Part shown: in pieces, positions 55,141-62,618 of the stretch | Layout of the letters: every line of letters starts with the position of its first letter | Position numbering within the stretch: the first letter of the stretch is position 1 | From: Actinomycetes bacterium | GTDB taxonomy: Bacteria > Actinomycetota > Acidimicrobiia > Acidimicrobiales > Aldehydirespiratoraceae | Direction: 5' to 3' | Assembly: GCA_024276495.1 (NCBI GenBank) | Contig: JAJRXC010000029.1 | Coordinates: forward strand, 1 to 64,000 | DNA length: 64,000 nt | Made by a program: the position numbers and the translations under genes | The notes under the pieces: generated by a model | The model's input: only the letters and a program-made list of their open reading frames with translations | The model's database searches: none | Told to the model about the DNA's origin: nothing

Positions 55141-56288
55141 ACCGCACCGGCACGAGTTTGCGGACCCGGCTCCTCCTGTCGCACCTGGCGGTCGTGAGCA
55201 TCGGCGTCGCCGTGCTGTTGGTGGCCAGCAACCGGCTCAGCTCCGTGTTCATCGACAACCAGCTGCGGTCGATGGCCGCCATGATGTCCGGCGCGGGGAG
55301 CTCGACCGGTGAGATCGAGGCTGCCGTGCGAACCGAGTTCAACCGGGCCCTGTTCTGGGCGGCAGTGATCAGCGGCGTCGTCGCGGTCGTGGTCGCGACG
55401 CTCGCCGCGGCCCGGGTGTTGCGCCCCCTCGAGGAGGTGCGGCGTGTTGCCCAGCGTCTGGCCACCGGCAACTACGAGGAACGGGTGCCGATCCCGCACG
55501 AATGGGAGCTGGCCGAACTGGCCGGCGACGTCAACGCCTTGGCCGAGGCGCTGGAGCAGACCGAGCAGCGCCGCCTCCAGCTGGTGTCGGAGGTCGCCCA
55601 CGAGCTCCGCACGCCGGTCGCGACCCTCAAGGGATATCTGGAGGGCATTCTCGACGGTGTCTTCTCCGCCGACGACGAGACGTTGGCCGCCTCGATCCGC
55701 GAGATCACCCGCATCGAACGGCTCTCCTCCGACCTGTCCACCCTCTCCCGGACCGAGGAGGGTCAAGTCGAGCTGCATGTGCGGTCGTTCGATCTGACCG
55801 ATCTCGTCCGCGAGGTCGGCGAGCGGCTGCGCCCCCAGTTCGACGACAACGGTGTCGAGCTGAGCGTCGACGCGGGCCCTTCCACTCCGGTCGCCGCCGA
55901 CCGGGACCGGCTCGCCCAGGTCCTGACCAACCTGGTCGGCAACGCGCTGGCGTACACACCCGCGGGTGGGCGAGTCGAGCTGCGGTCGACGGTCGACGAC
56001 GAGGTGGTGAGGGTCGAGGTCGTCGACAACGGCCGGGGTTTGTCGGTCGACCAGCTCCCGCTGGTCTTCGAGCGCTTCTACCGGGCCGACCGTTCGGCCA
56101 CCGGGGGAACGGGCATCGGTTTGACGATCGCTCGTGGTCTGGCCCGTCTGCACGGCGGCGACGTGACCGCGGCGTCGCCGGGGCTCGGCAAGGGTTCGAC
56201 GTTCACCCTGATGGTCCCGCGGGCGACGGCGGACCGGTTGCCCACCACGGTGCCGAAGGGTCCGCGAGAGCCCGAGCCGCGGCCGTAG
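55137..56288 (+). CDS. Sensor histidine kinase
   Basis: This encodes 383 residues. Two membrane spans (about 12-32 and 72-92) bracket a short sensor loop. HAMP follows, then the H-box SEVAHELRTPVATLKGYLEG and the N, G1 and G2 boxes (NLVGNALAYTPAGG, VDNGRGL, GGTGIGLTIARG). It phosphorylates the response regulator encoded immediately upstream. The sensor loop is small (about 40 residues), so the signal may come through a partner such as the exported protein upstream. Confidence 0.95.
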   Translation: MNRTGTSLRTRLLLSHLAVVSIGVAVLLVASNRLSSVFIDNQLRSMAAMMSGAGSSTGEIEAAVRTEFNRALFWAAVISGVVAVVVATLAAARVLRPLEEVRRVAQRLATGNYEERVPIPHEWELAELAGDVNALAEALEQTEQRRLQLVSEVAHELRTPVATLKGYLEGILDGVFSADDETLAASIREITRIERLSSDLSTLSRTEEGQVELHVRSFDLTDLVREVGERLRPQFDDNGVELSVDAGPSTPVAADRDRLAQVLTNLVGNALAYTPAGGRVELRSTVDDEVVRVEVVDNGRGLSVDQLPLVFERFYRADRSATGGTGIGLTIARGLARLHGGDVTAASPGLGKGSTFTLMVPRATADRLPTTVPKGPREPEPRP

Positions 56289-56410
56289 CCAGTCGCCGTC
56301 TGGAAGTCGTGGTGCAGCGCGGGGAACGTGTGAGGCGCACGGCGACGTCGAGACGCTGCAGGTCCTCGTTGAGCTGGACCGACATCGGCGAAGCCTTTCG
56401 CACCGGGTCG

Positions 56411-57283
56411 CTACCCGCCCGTGGGGATGACCCGGTAGAAGCTCGTCGCGGTGTCGCGGAACACCTTCTCGTGGGCGGCGGCGTCGGCGCCGAGCACCGC
56501 GCCGACGGTCGCGATCCAGTTCTCCATCGAGCCGTTGAGGGTGCAGACCGGCCAGTCGCTGCCGTACATGACCCGTTCGACGGAGAAGGCCTCGATCGCC
56601 TGCTCGAGGTAGGGAGCGAACAGGTCGCCCCGGGGGGCCGTGCCCTCCACGATCTCGGTCTGGAGCCCCGACAGCTTGCAGAAGACGTTGGCTGCGTCGG
56701 CCAGGTGAGCGAGCCGGGCCGACCACGACTTGAACCGGTCGGGGTTGCCGACCGCGGGTTTGCCGACGTGATCGAGCACGAACCGGGCGCGGTCGTCGCA
56801 CCGGTCGACGAGGTCGATCACGTCGTCGAGCTCGTCGGCCCGGCAGCACAGATCGAATGTCAGGCCCATCGCGCTCAGCGCGTCGACGCCGTCGACCAGG
56901 GACCGGGCGAACCCCTCCGGCTCGCCCTGGATGTTGTGGCGGACCCCGACGACATCGTCTCGCGACACGATCTCCGAGAGGTCGGCGTCGACATGATCCG
57001 TGGTGAGGTCGACGCGGGCGACGATCCCGGTCAGGCGAGGTCGACCGGGGCGGCCCGAGACGTCGGTGACCCAATCGACTTCGTCGACGGCCTGCTCAGC
57101 GTCGCACTCGGCCTGGACGAACACGAAGCCTTCGATGGGCACGGCTTCCACCGACGCGGGGATGTCGGTGGGTTCGAAGGGCCCGTCGATGCCGAGACCG
57201 TCGAGCCAGCGGTACGACAACACGTCGCGGTTCCACAGATGAAGGTGGGAATCCACGATGGCCGAGGCCAGGACGACGCCCAT
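56411..57283 (-). CDS. Amidohydrolase-2 family (TIM-barrel lactonase-like)
   Basis: This encodes 290 residues from ATG 57283. VDSHLHLWNRDVLSYRWL is the metal-binding start, VFVQAEC and GVRHNIQGEP are strand ends, and MYGSDWPVCTL holds the catalytic Asp. Members near this sequence hydrolyse sugar lactones such as L-fucono- or L-rhamnono-lactone. The upstream enolase-superfamily gene ends one base before its ATG, as in L-fuconate or L-rhamnonate pathways, so the pair probably degrades a sugar acid. Confidence 0.88.
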   Translation of the reverse strand: MGVVLASAIVDSHLHLWNRDVLSYRWLDGLGIDGPFEPTDIPASVEAVPIEGFVFVQAECDAEQAVDEVDWVTDVSGRPGRPRLTGIVARVDLTTDHVDADLSEIVSRDDVVGVRHNIQGEPEGFARSLVDGVDALSAMGLTFDLCCRADELDDVIDLVDRCDDRARFVLDHVGKPAVGNPDRFKSWSARLAHLADAANVFCKLSGLQTEIVEGTAPRGDLFAPYLEQAIEAFSVERVMYGSDWPVCTLNGSMENWIATVGAVLGADAAAHEKVFRDTATSFYRVIPTGG

Positions 57284-57284
57284 G

Positions 57285-58379
57285 TCAACGAGTCGCCATT
57301 CGATCGAGGGCGTCGTGATCCCACGAGATCCCGAGGCCGGGCGATGTCGGAGCGAGGGCATGGCCACTCTCGATGACGAGCTCCGTGGTCGTGACCGAAC
57401 GAAGCTGCGGGATGAATTCGACGAAGCACGCGTTCGGCACCGCACAGGCGAGGCTCACGTGGATCTCCATCAGGAAGTGGGGCGCGACCTTCAAACCGAA
57501 CGCCTCGGCGAGATGGGCGACCTTCATCCACGGGGTGATCCCCCCGATGCGCGACACGTCGACCTGGACGAAGTCGCACCCGCCCCGTCCGATGTACTCG
57601 CGGAACCCGGCGAGCGAATAGATGCTCTCGCCCACCGCGATCGGCACCGCGCTCTGGGCGGCCAGTCGGACATGGCCGCTCACGTCGTCGGCCGGCAGCG
57701 GCTCCTCCAACCAGCCCACCCCGTGGGCCGCGAGCATGTCGCAGCGCCGGCGTGCCTCGGCGACGGTGAACCCCTGATTGGCGTCGACCAGCAGCGCGAC
57801 ATCGGGCCCCAGCGCATCTCTGGTCGCGGCCACGCGGGCCTCGTCTTCGGCCGCGGATCGACCCACCTTGATCTTCAGCCCTCGCCACCCCTGGTCGAGG
57901 ACCTTCGCCGCCGACTCGACGAGTTGGGCCGGCTCGAGATGGAGCCATCCTCCTTCGCTGTCGTAGAGCGGAAGCCGGTCCTGGGCGCCACCCAACAACT
58001 GCCACAGGGGCACGCCGGTCACCTTCGACCGCAGGTCCCACACGGCGAGATCGACCGCGGCGAGGGCGAGGCTCGTGACCGCACCGACTGCGGTTGCGTG
58101 GGTCGACATGAGCAGGTCGCGCCAGACCGCCTCCGGACGCGACGCGTCCTGGCCGATGAGGCGCGGCAGCAGGTCGGTCTTCAGCAACGCGAGGACGGCG
58201 GTTCCGCCGGTGCCGATCGTGTAGGAGTAGCCCAACCCGTCCCCGGCCGACGTGCGGATCCGCACGAAGATCGTCTCCTGTTTCGTGAACGCCTGGATCG
58301 CGTCGGTCCGGACGGTCTCGACGTCGATGTCGACGAGGAACGCCTCGGCGTGGTCGATGGTGCACGGGTCGGGTGTCAT
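57285..58379 (-). CDS. Mandelate racemase/enolase-superfamily sugar-acid dehydratase
   Basis: This encodes 364 residues. The catalytic KIKVG (K-x-K, about 180-184), metal ligands in LLVDANQGFT, WLEEPL and AVGESIY, and the later APHFLMEIHVSL His are in family order. This pattern fits acid-sugar dehydratases or racemases of the mandelate racemase subgroup. The exact substrate cannot be read. It is paired with an amidohydrolase-2 gene that follows almost at once. Confidence 0.9.
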   Translation of the reverse strand: MTPDPCTIDHAEAFLVDIDVETVRTDAIQAFTKQETIFVRIRTSAGDGLGYSYTIGTGGTAVLALLKTDLLPRLIGQDASRPEAVWRDLLMSTHATAVGAVTSLALAAVDLAVWDLRSKVTGVPLWQLLGGAQDRLPLYDSEGGWLHLEPAQLVESAAKVLDQGWRGLKIKVGRSAAEDEARVAATRDALGPDVALLVDANQGFTVAEARRRCDMLAAHGVGWLEEPLPADDVSGHVRLAAQSAVPIAVGESIYSLAGFREYIGRGGCDFVQVDVSRIGGITPWMKVAHLAEAFGLKVAPHFLMEIHVSLACAVPNACFVEFIPQLRSVTTTELVIESGHALAPTSPGLGISWDHDALDRMATR

Positions 58380-58392
58380 CTGCAGGCTTCTT

Positions 58393-58770
58393 TCATGACG
58401 CGGGAGGGTCGTCGGTCAGACCGAGCTCCGTGCGGAGCCGTTTGGGAAGCGCGTCGACGATCGTGCGGTGGGAGTCTTCGATGTGTTCGCGGAGCTGGTC
58501 GTCGTCGAGTCCGGGACGCGCGAAGTGTTGGACCCAGGTGAAGCCCCGCGACGCCAGATACGGGGCGGGGCGCAACCCGGGCATCCGAACGAGGAAGTCG
58601 TAGTCGGTCGGTGAGGTCTTGAAGGTGATCGCGGTGACGTCGCCGTCGTCCCAGCCGGCGATGGCGAAGACCTTTCCGCCGACCTTCCAGACGTCCGCGT
58701 CTCCCCATTGCACGACATGGGTCGTGGCCGGTAGCGAACGGCAGTAGGCGTTGAAGTCGGCGCGGTTCAT
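58393..58770 (-). CDS. MmcQ/YjbR-family protein
   Basis: This encodes 125 residues from ATG 58770. MNRADFNAYCRSLPATTHVVQWGDADVWKVGGKVFAIAG is the standard MmcQ/YjbR start, followed by FKTSPTDYDFLVRMPG and a helical end. The family has a DNA-binding-like double-wing fold without established function. It lies 13 bases upstream of the enolase-superfamily gene. Confidence 0.9.
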   Translation of the reverse strand: MNRADFNAYCRSLPATTHVVQWGDADVWKVGGKVFAIAGWDDGDVTAITFKTSPTDYDFLVRMPGLRPAPYLASRGFTWVQHFARPGLDDDQLREHIEDSHRTIVDALPKRLRTELGLTDDPPAS

Positions 58771-58858
58771 GGTGGCGGTTCGACACACTACGGCGGATTG
58801 TCGACTTCCCGGAAGCCCGATCACCGCACCGACCGGCGGTCGTGGCATGGTGAGAGCC

Positions 58859-59653
58859 ATGAGTGAGCGAGTTCTGTGCATTCCCCACGGCGGCGGGCCC
58901 ATGCCGGTGATGGGCGATCCGTCCCACGACCGTCTGGTGGAGTTCCTGCGGCGCACCCCGGACCGGATCGGGCGGCCGGCGGCGATCGTCGTGGTGAGTG
59001 CCCATTGGGAATGCGCCCGGCCGACCCTCACGGCGGGCCCGGCGCCGAGCCTGATCTACGACTACGGCGGCTTTCCCGCAGAGACGTACACGCTCGAGTA
59101 TCCGGCACCGGGAGATCCCGATCTTGCCGGTCGGGTCGCGGGGATGCTGGGCGACGCCGGGTTCGATCCCGTTCTCGATGCCGACCGCGGTTTTGATCAC
59201 GGCATGTTCATCCCCCTCTTGTTGATGTATCCCGACGCGTCGATTCCGGTCATCCAGCTCTCGATGCTGCGAAGTCTCGATCCGGCCGCGCACATCGAGA
59301 TGGGTGCGGCCCTCGCGCCGTTGGTCCACGACGACGTGTTGATCCTCGGATCGGGATTCACCTTCCACAACATGAACGCGTTCGGCCCGACCCATCCGGT
59401 CACGGGCGGCGACCCCGAGAACGAGGCGTTCGAGGAGTGGCTGGGCGACACCTGCACGAACCCCGACCTCACCGAGGCCGAACGCACGACCCGGCTCGTC
59501 GATTGGGCCGAGGCTCCCGGAGCCCGTTGGTGTCATCCCCGCGAGGAGCATCTGCTCCCGCTGCACGTCTGCTACGGCGCCGGCGGCGGGCCGGCCTCGC
59601 GGGTGTTCGACGACCTGGTGCTCGGCAAGCGGGCCGGCGGCTACATCTGGTAG
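58859..59653 (+). CDS. LigB-family (DODA-type) extradiol dioxygenase
   Basis: This encodes 264 residues from ATG 58859. LCIPHGGGPMPV, VVVSAHWE, the DHGMFIPLLLMYPDASIPVIQLS segment and a late HPREEHLLPLHVCYGA give the His/Glu ligands for Fe or Zn seen in 4,5-DOPA dioxygenase-like proteins. It is likely a ring-cleaving dioxygenase of catechol-type substrates. Divergent from the MmcQ gene. Confidence 0.9.
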   Translation: MSERVLCIPHGGGPMPVMGDPSHDRLVEFLRRTPDRIGRPAAIVVVSAHWECARPTLTAGPAPSLIYDYGGFPAETYTLEYPAPGDPDLAGRVAGMLGDAGFDPVLDADRGFDHGMFIPLLLMYPDASIPVIQLSMLRSLDPAAHIEMGAALAPLVHDDVLILGSGFTFHNMNAFGPTHPVTGGDPENEAFEEWLGDTCTNPDLTEAERTTRLVDWAEAPGARWCHPREEHLLPLHVCYGAGGGPASRVFDDLVLGKRAGGYIW

Positions 59654-59699
59654 CCGGCGCCGGGATCCACGACCGGCGGGCCTTTCACCCGGGCGGCGC

Positions 59700-59900
59700 T
59701 TCGTCGAGGCGGGCGGAAACCCGGGTTTCGACGACGTACCACCGGGCAAGTTCTACTCGACCCCCGTTGCCTGGATGGTCGCCCAGAATCTCACCACCGG
59801 CACGTCACCGACGACGTTCAGCCCGAACGACCCGGTGACCCGTGCGCAGTTCGCGACATTCACCTTCCGGCTCGCCACCGGCACCACATGGCGGCCCTGA
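59700..59900 (+). pseudogene. Remnant C-terminal SLH domain
   Basis: A plus-strand frame ending at TGA 59898-59900 reads NPGFDDVPPGKFYSTPVAWM, AQNLTTGTSPTTFSPNDPVT and RAQFATFTFRLATG, one SLH repeat as found at the end of actinobacterial surface proteins. No start codon or upstream domain exists in this frame, and it lies directly after the LigB-like stop. It is the 3' tail of a lost or moved cell-surface protein gene. Confidence 0.75.
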
Positions 59901-60003
59901 GCCGTCGCGACGCCCGCGCCCGTTCTCGACGCACGTGGGCTTCGCCTCTGCGTCGTACTCTGTCGGCTCTGGGCACATACGGCTGACTCGAAAGCGAGCA
60001 TTC

Positions 60004-61992
60004 GTGGGAAACCTCGGAACCAGAGTCGAACAACCCGTGCGAAGCCATGTCGCCGCCCTCGACGGTCTACGAGGGATCGCGGTCGCCGCCGTCGTCGCCT
60101 ACCACCTGCGACCCGAGTGGGCACCCGGAGGTTTCCTCGGCGTCGATCTCTTCTTCGTCCTGTCGGGCTATCTCATCACGAGCCTTCTTCTCGACGAGCG
60201 CACGCGCTCCGGCGCGATCGACCTGATCTCATTCGCGGGTCGTCGACTCCGTCGCCTCCTACCGGCCGTACTCATCGTGGTGGTGGCAGTGGTCGCGTAC
60301 GAGGCGATCGCGGGCGATGCCGGGCGAGTTGAGCAGGTTCGCCGCCACGCCGTCGCGACACTCGCCTACACCGCCAACTGGGTGTTCATCGTCGACGGCG
60401 ACAGCTATTTCGCCGATGTCGCGGGACCCTCGATGTTCCGTCACATGTGGTCGCTGGCGATCGAGGAGCAGTGCTACCTCGTTTGGCCGGCAACGGTTCT
60501 CGTCGTGTTGCGGTTCGGTGGTCGGCGTGCCGTGGGATCCGTCGCGGCGATCACCGGGATGGTGTCGATCGTGTTGATGGCATCCCACTTCGACGCTGGT
60601 GATCCGAGCCGCGCCTACTTCGGGACCGATACCCGGATCTTCGAGCCGCTCATCGGGGCGCTGGGCGCGGCGGTGTGGCCGCTGCGAGCCGAGAAACCGC
60701 GGTGGCTCGCGCCGGTCGGTGCGGTCGCCGGTGTCGGGTGGCTCGCCGCGGTCTTCGCCATCGACGACGAGTGGGGCGGCTTCTACCAGGGTGGGGCCGT
60801 GGTCCTCGGCGCCATGGGTCTGCTGGCGGTCATCGGCGCGACCCGGCCAGGCTCGCTCGCCCGTCTCACAGGCACTCCCCCGCTCGTGGGTCTGGGGACG
60901 ATCTCCTACGCGGTCTACCTGTGGCACTGGCCGATCCTGTTGATGTTGCGCCGGGCCGGATGGACCGGATACATCGTCGACGTCACCGTTGTCGTACTCA
61001 CCGTGACGTTGTCAACGGTGTCGTATCTGCTCGTCGAGCGGCCGATCCGTCGGGCCGGACGCACCCCCGAGCGGCTCGCCCACCGCTGGCGCCCGATCGG
61101 AGCGGCCCTGGCCTCGGTCCTGCTCGTCGGCGTCGTCGTTGTCGTCGCGATGCGAACCACGGTTCCCGCCGAGGCCACCACGGTCGACGAGGTGATCGCG
61201 GCCCTGTCCGCGCCGGCGGACCGGGCCGCGCCGGACGACACGGGGATGGACGCACGCCCGGTGACCATCGTGTTGATCGGCGACAGCTCGGCGTGGACGC
61301 TCGGTGGCGGCCTGGTCACGGCGGAAACCGACCAGGGGCCGTACTCATCGCCTTTCGATCCCGATCAGATCACCCTCGTGAACCTGGCCCGCAAGGGCTA
61401 TCGCCTTCTGCTCGACCGTCCCGCCGAGCTGTTCGATGTCGGGGAGGTTGCGGCCGAGGATCTCGAGGACGAGGCATTTTGGATGGAGACGGTCACTGCG
61501 GTGCGTCCCGATCTGATCGTCGCGTTGTTCGGCCTGAGCGACCTGCAGGAACGCGCAGCCGAAGGTGCCGCCGGCGAGCTCGATCCACCCGACCTCGCCG
61601 CGCTGCTGGCCAGTCCCGGGGCGGTTCTGCTGGACACCTTGGCGGACACGGCCCCCGTGATGGTGCTCGCCACCCCGCGGCTCGTCGCGGCCGACATGCC
61701 GCAACCGGAGATCGCTGCCCTCTTCGAAACCGCGAGCCACTCCCAGACGGACTTGCTCAACGACCTGCTGGCCGAGATCGCGGCATCCGACCCCCGAATC
61801 GGGTTCCTGGACTTCGGGGGGTGGCTGTGTCCCCTCGACGGCGCTGACGTCCCACTTCGCGATGGGTGTCGTACCACCGTCGATGGCGAGCCGGTTCGCT
61901 ACGACGGTGTCCACTTCACCGAGGCGGGCGCCGCGATGGCATCGGAGTGGCTGACCGGCCCTTTGCTCGCGGCCGCCGGCTCGTCACCATGA
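60004..61992 (+). CDS. Acyltransferase-3 / SGNH fusion membrane protein (OafA-like)
   Basis: This encodes 662 residues from GTG 60004; GTG 60037 is an alternative. The acyltransferase-3 domain (HVAALDGLRGIAVAAVVAYH, FFVLSGYLIT, RRLRRLLPA, FRHMWSLAIEEQ) has about ten membrane spans over residues 20-375. The outside C-terminal domain is SGNH-like (IGDSSAW, then DGVHFTEAGA as the Asp-x-x-His pair). Such proteins O-acetylate surface polysaccharides or wall polymers. Confidence 0.92.
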   Translation: MGNLGTRVEQPVRSHVAALDGLRGIAVAAVVAYHLRPEWAPGGFLGVDLFFVLSGYLITSLLLDERTRSGAIDLISFAGRRLRRLLPAVLIVVVAVVAYEAIAGDAGRVEQVRRHAVATLAYTANWVFIVDGDSYFADVAGPSMFRHMWSLAIEEQCYLVWPATVLVVLRFGGRRAVGSVAAITGMVSIVLMASHFDAGDPSRAYFGTDTRIFEPLIGALGAAVWPLRAEKPRWLAPVGAVAGVGWLAAVFAIDDEWGGFYQGGAVVLGAMGLLAVIGATRPGSLARLTGTPPLVGLGTISYAVYLWHWPILLMLRRAGWTGYIVDVTVVVLTVTLSTVSYLLVERPIRRAGRTPERLAHRWRPIGAALASVLLVGVVVVVAMRTTVPAEATTVDEVIAALSAPADRAAPDDTGMDARPVTIVLIGDSSAWTLGGGLVTAETDQGPYSSPFDPDQITLVNLARKGYRLLLDRPAELFDVGEVAAEDLEDEAFWMETVTAVRPDLIVALFGLSDLQERAAEGAAGELDPPDLAALLASPGAVLLDTLADTAPVMVLATPRLVAADMPQPEIAALFETASHSQTDLLNDLLAEIAASDPRIGFLDFGGWLCPLDGADVPLRDGCRTTVDGEPVRYDGVHFTEAGAAMASEWLTGPLLAAAGSSP

Positions 61993-62023
61993 GGTTCTGG
62001 CGGTGACCGATCCTCGCCGCTGC

Positions 62024-62422
62024 TCACCATCCGTCGCCCGGATCTGCCGGAACGACCAGCAGGCCCGAGTCCGACATGACCTCGTCGATGAGGTCACGGC
62101 TCCCGGCCACGTAGCTCCACGGATGGTCGATCTCGTTTCCGAAGAACCATGCCTTGTCCTCGGGCCAGCACCATCGCGGGTTCGACCGGTCGAGCCCCGA
62201 CGCCTCGTTGATCGCGTCTACTCCGTCGATAGGACCGTCGAAAAGGAACATGTCACGTCCTCCCCACCAGGGGTGAACAGCGCACCGGTCGATGAGATCC
62301 GAGACCGCCAGTTGGGCCGGCGACTTCGGCTGCACCTGCCACTTCCCGTCTCTCCACCGGAACGCGGTCGAGCGATACCCCCATCCGAGCCAGACGGCGA
62401 AGTGACATCTCTGCGGTGTCAT
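62024..62422 (-). CDS. Conserved-looking protein of unknown function, Trp-rich
   Basis: This encodes 132 residues from ATG 62422. It is rich in Trp and aromatic residues (WLGWGYRSTAFRWRDGKW, NPRWCWPEDKAWFFGNEID) and ends in SDSGLLVVPADPGDGW. No signal peptide or membrane span, and no family I recognise. Its ATG overlaps the stop of a short frame from the SulP side (ATGA), which suggests coupling. It is convergent with the acyltransferase gene. Confidence 0.6.
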   Translation of the reverse strand: MTPQRCHFAVWLGWGYRSTAFRWRDGKWQVQPKSPAQLAVSDLIDRCAVHPWWGGRDMFLFDGPIDGVDAINEASGLDRSNPRWCWPEDKAWFFGNEIDHPWSYVAGSRDLIDEVMSDSGLLVVPADPGDGW

Positions 62423-62529
62423 GGTGTGACGGCGCATGCGGGCTCGACGACACCGGCGAGCAGGTCACGGGTCTCCGGTTCCGTCAGGTCATGCCACGGC
62501 ATCGACTCGTCGGGCTGGTGGCGCTCCAA
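62419..62529 (-). CDS. Possible short coding sequence between SulP and unknown protein
   Basis: A frame open from inside the SulP gene to TGA 62421-62419 reads sensibly near its end (ERHQPDESMPWHDLTEPETR, DLLAGVVEPACAVTP). TTG 62529 is the best start I can find, giving 36 residues, but there is no good ribosome site. The stop overlaps the next ATG. It may be a real small gene or the tail of a truncated one. Confidence 0.3.
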   Translation of the reverse strand: MERHQPDESMPWHDLTEPETRDLLAGVVEPACAVTP

Positions 62530-62618
62530 CGGGGCGCAGGGCAGTACGGCGAGATCCGGACCGAGCCGATCAGCCTGGCTGTCTCTGCCGTCCGGGAGAT
62601 GTCGGGTCTCGACGACCC

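Noticed and set aside
56289-56410. Short minus-strand frame starting MSVQLNEDLQRLDVAVRL
   Set aside because: It runs into the antisense of the histidine kinase and has no family match I know; too weak to list as a gene.
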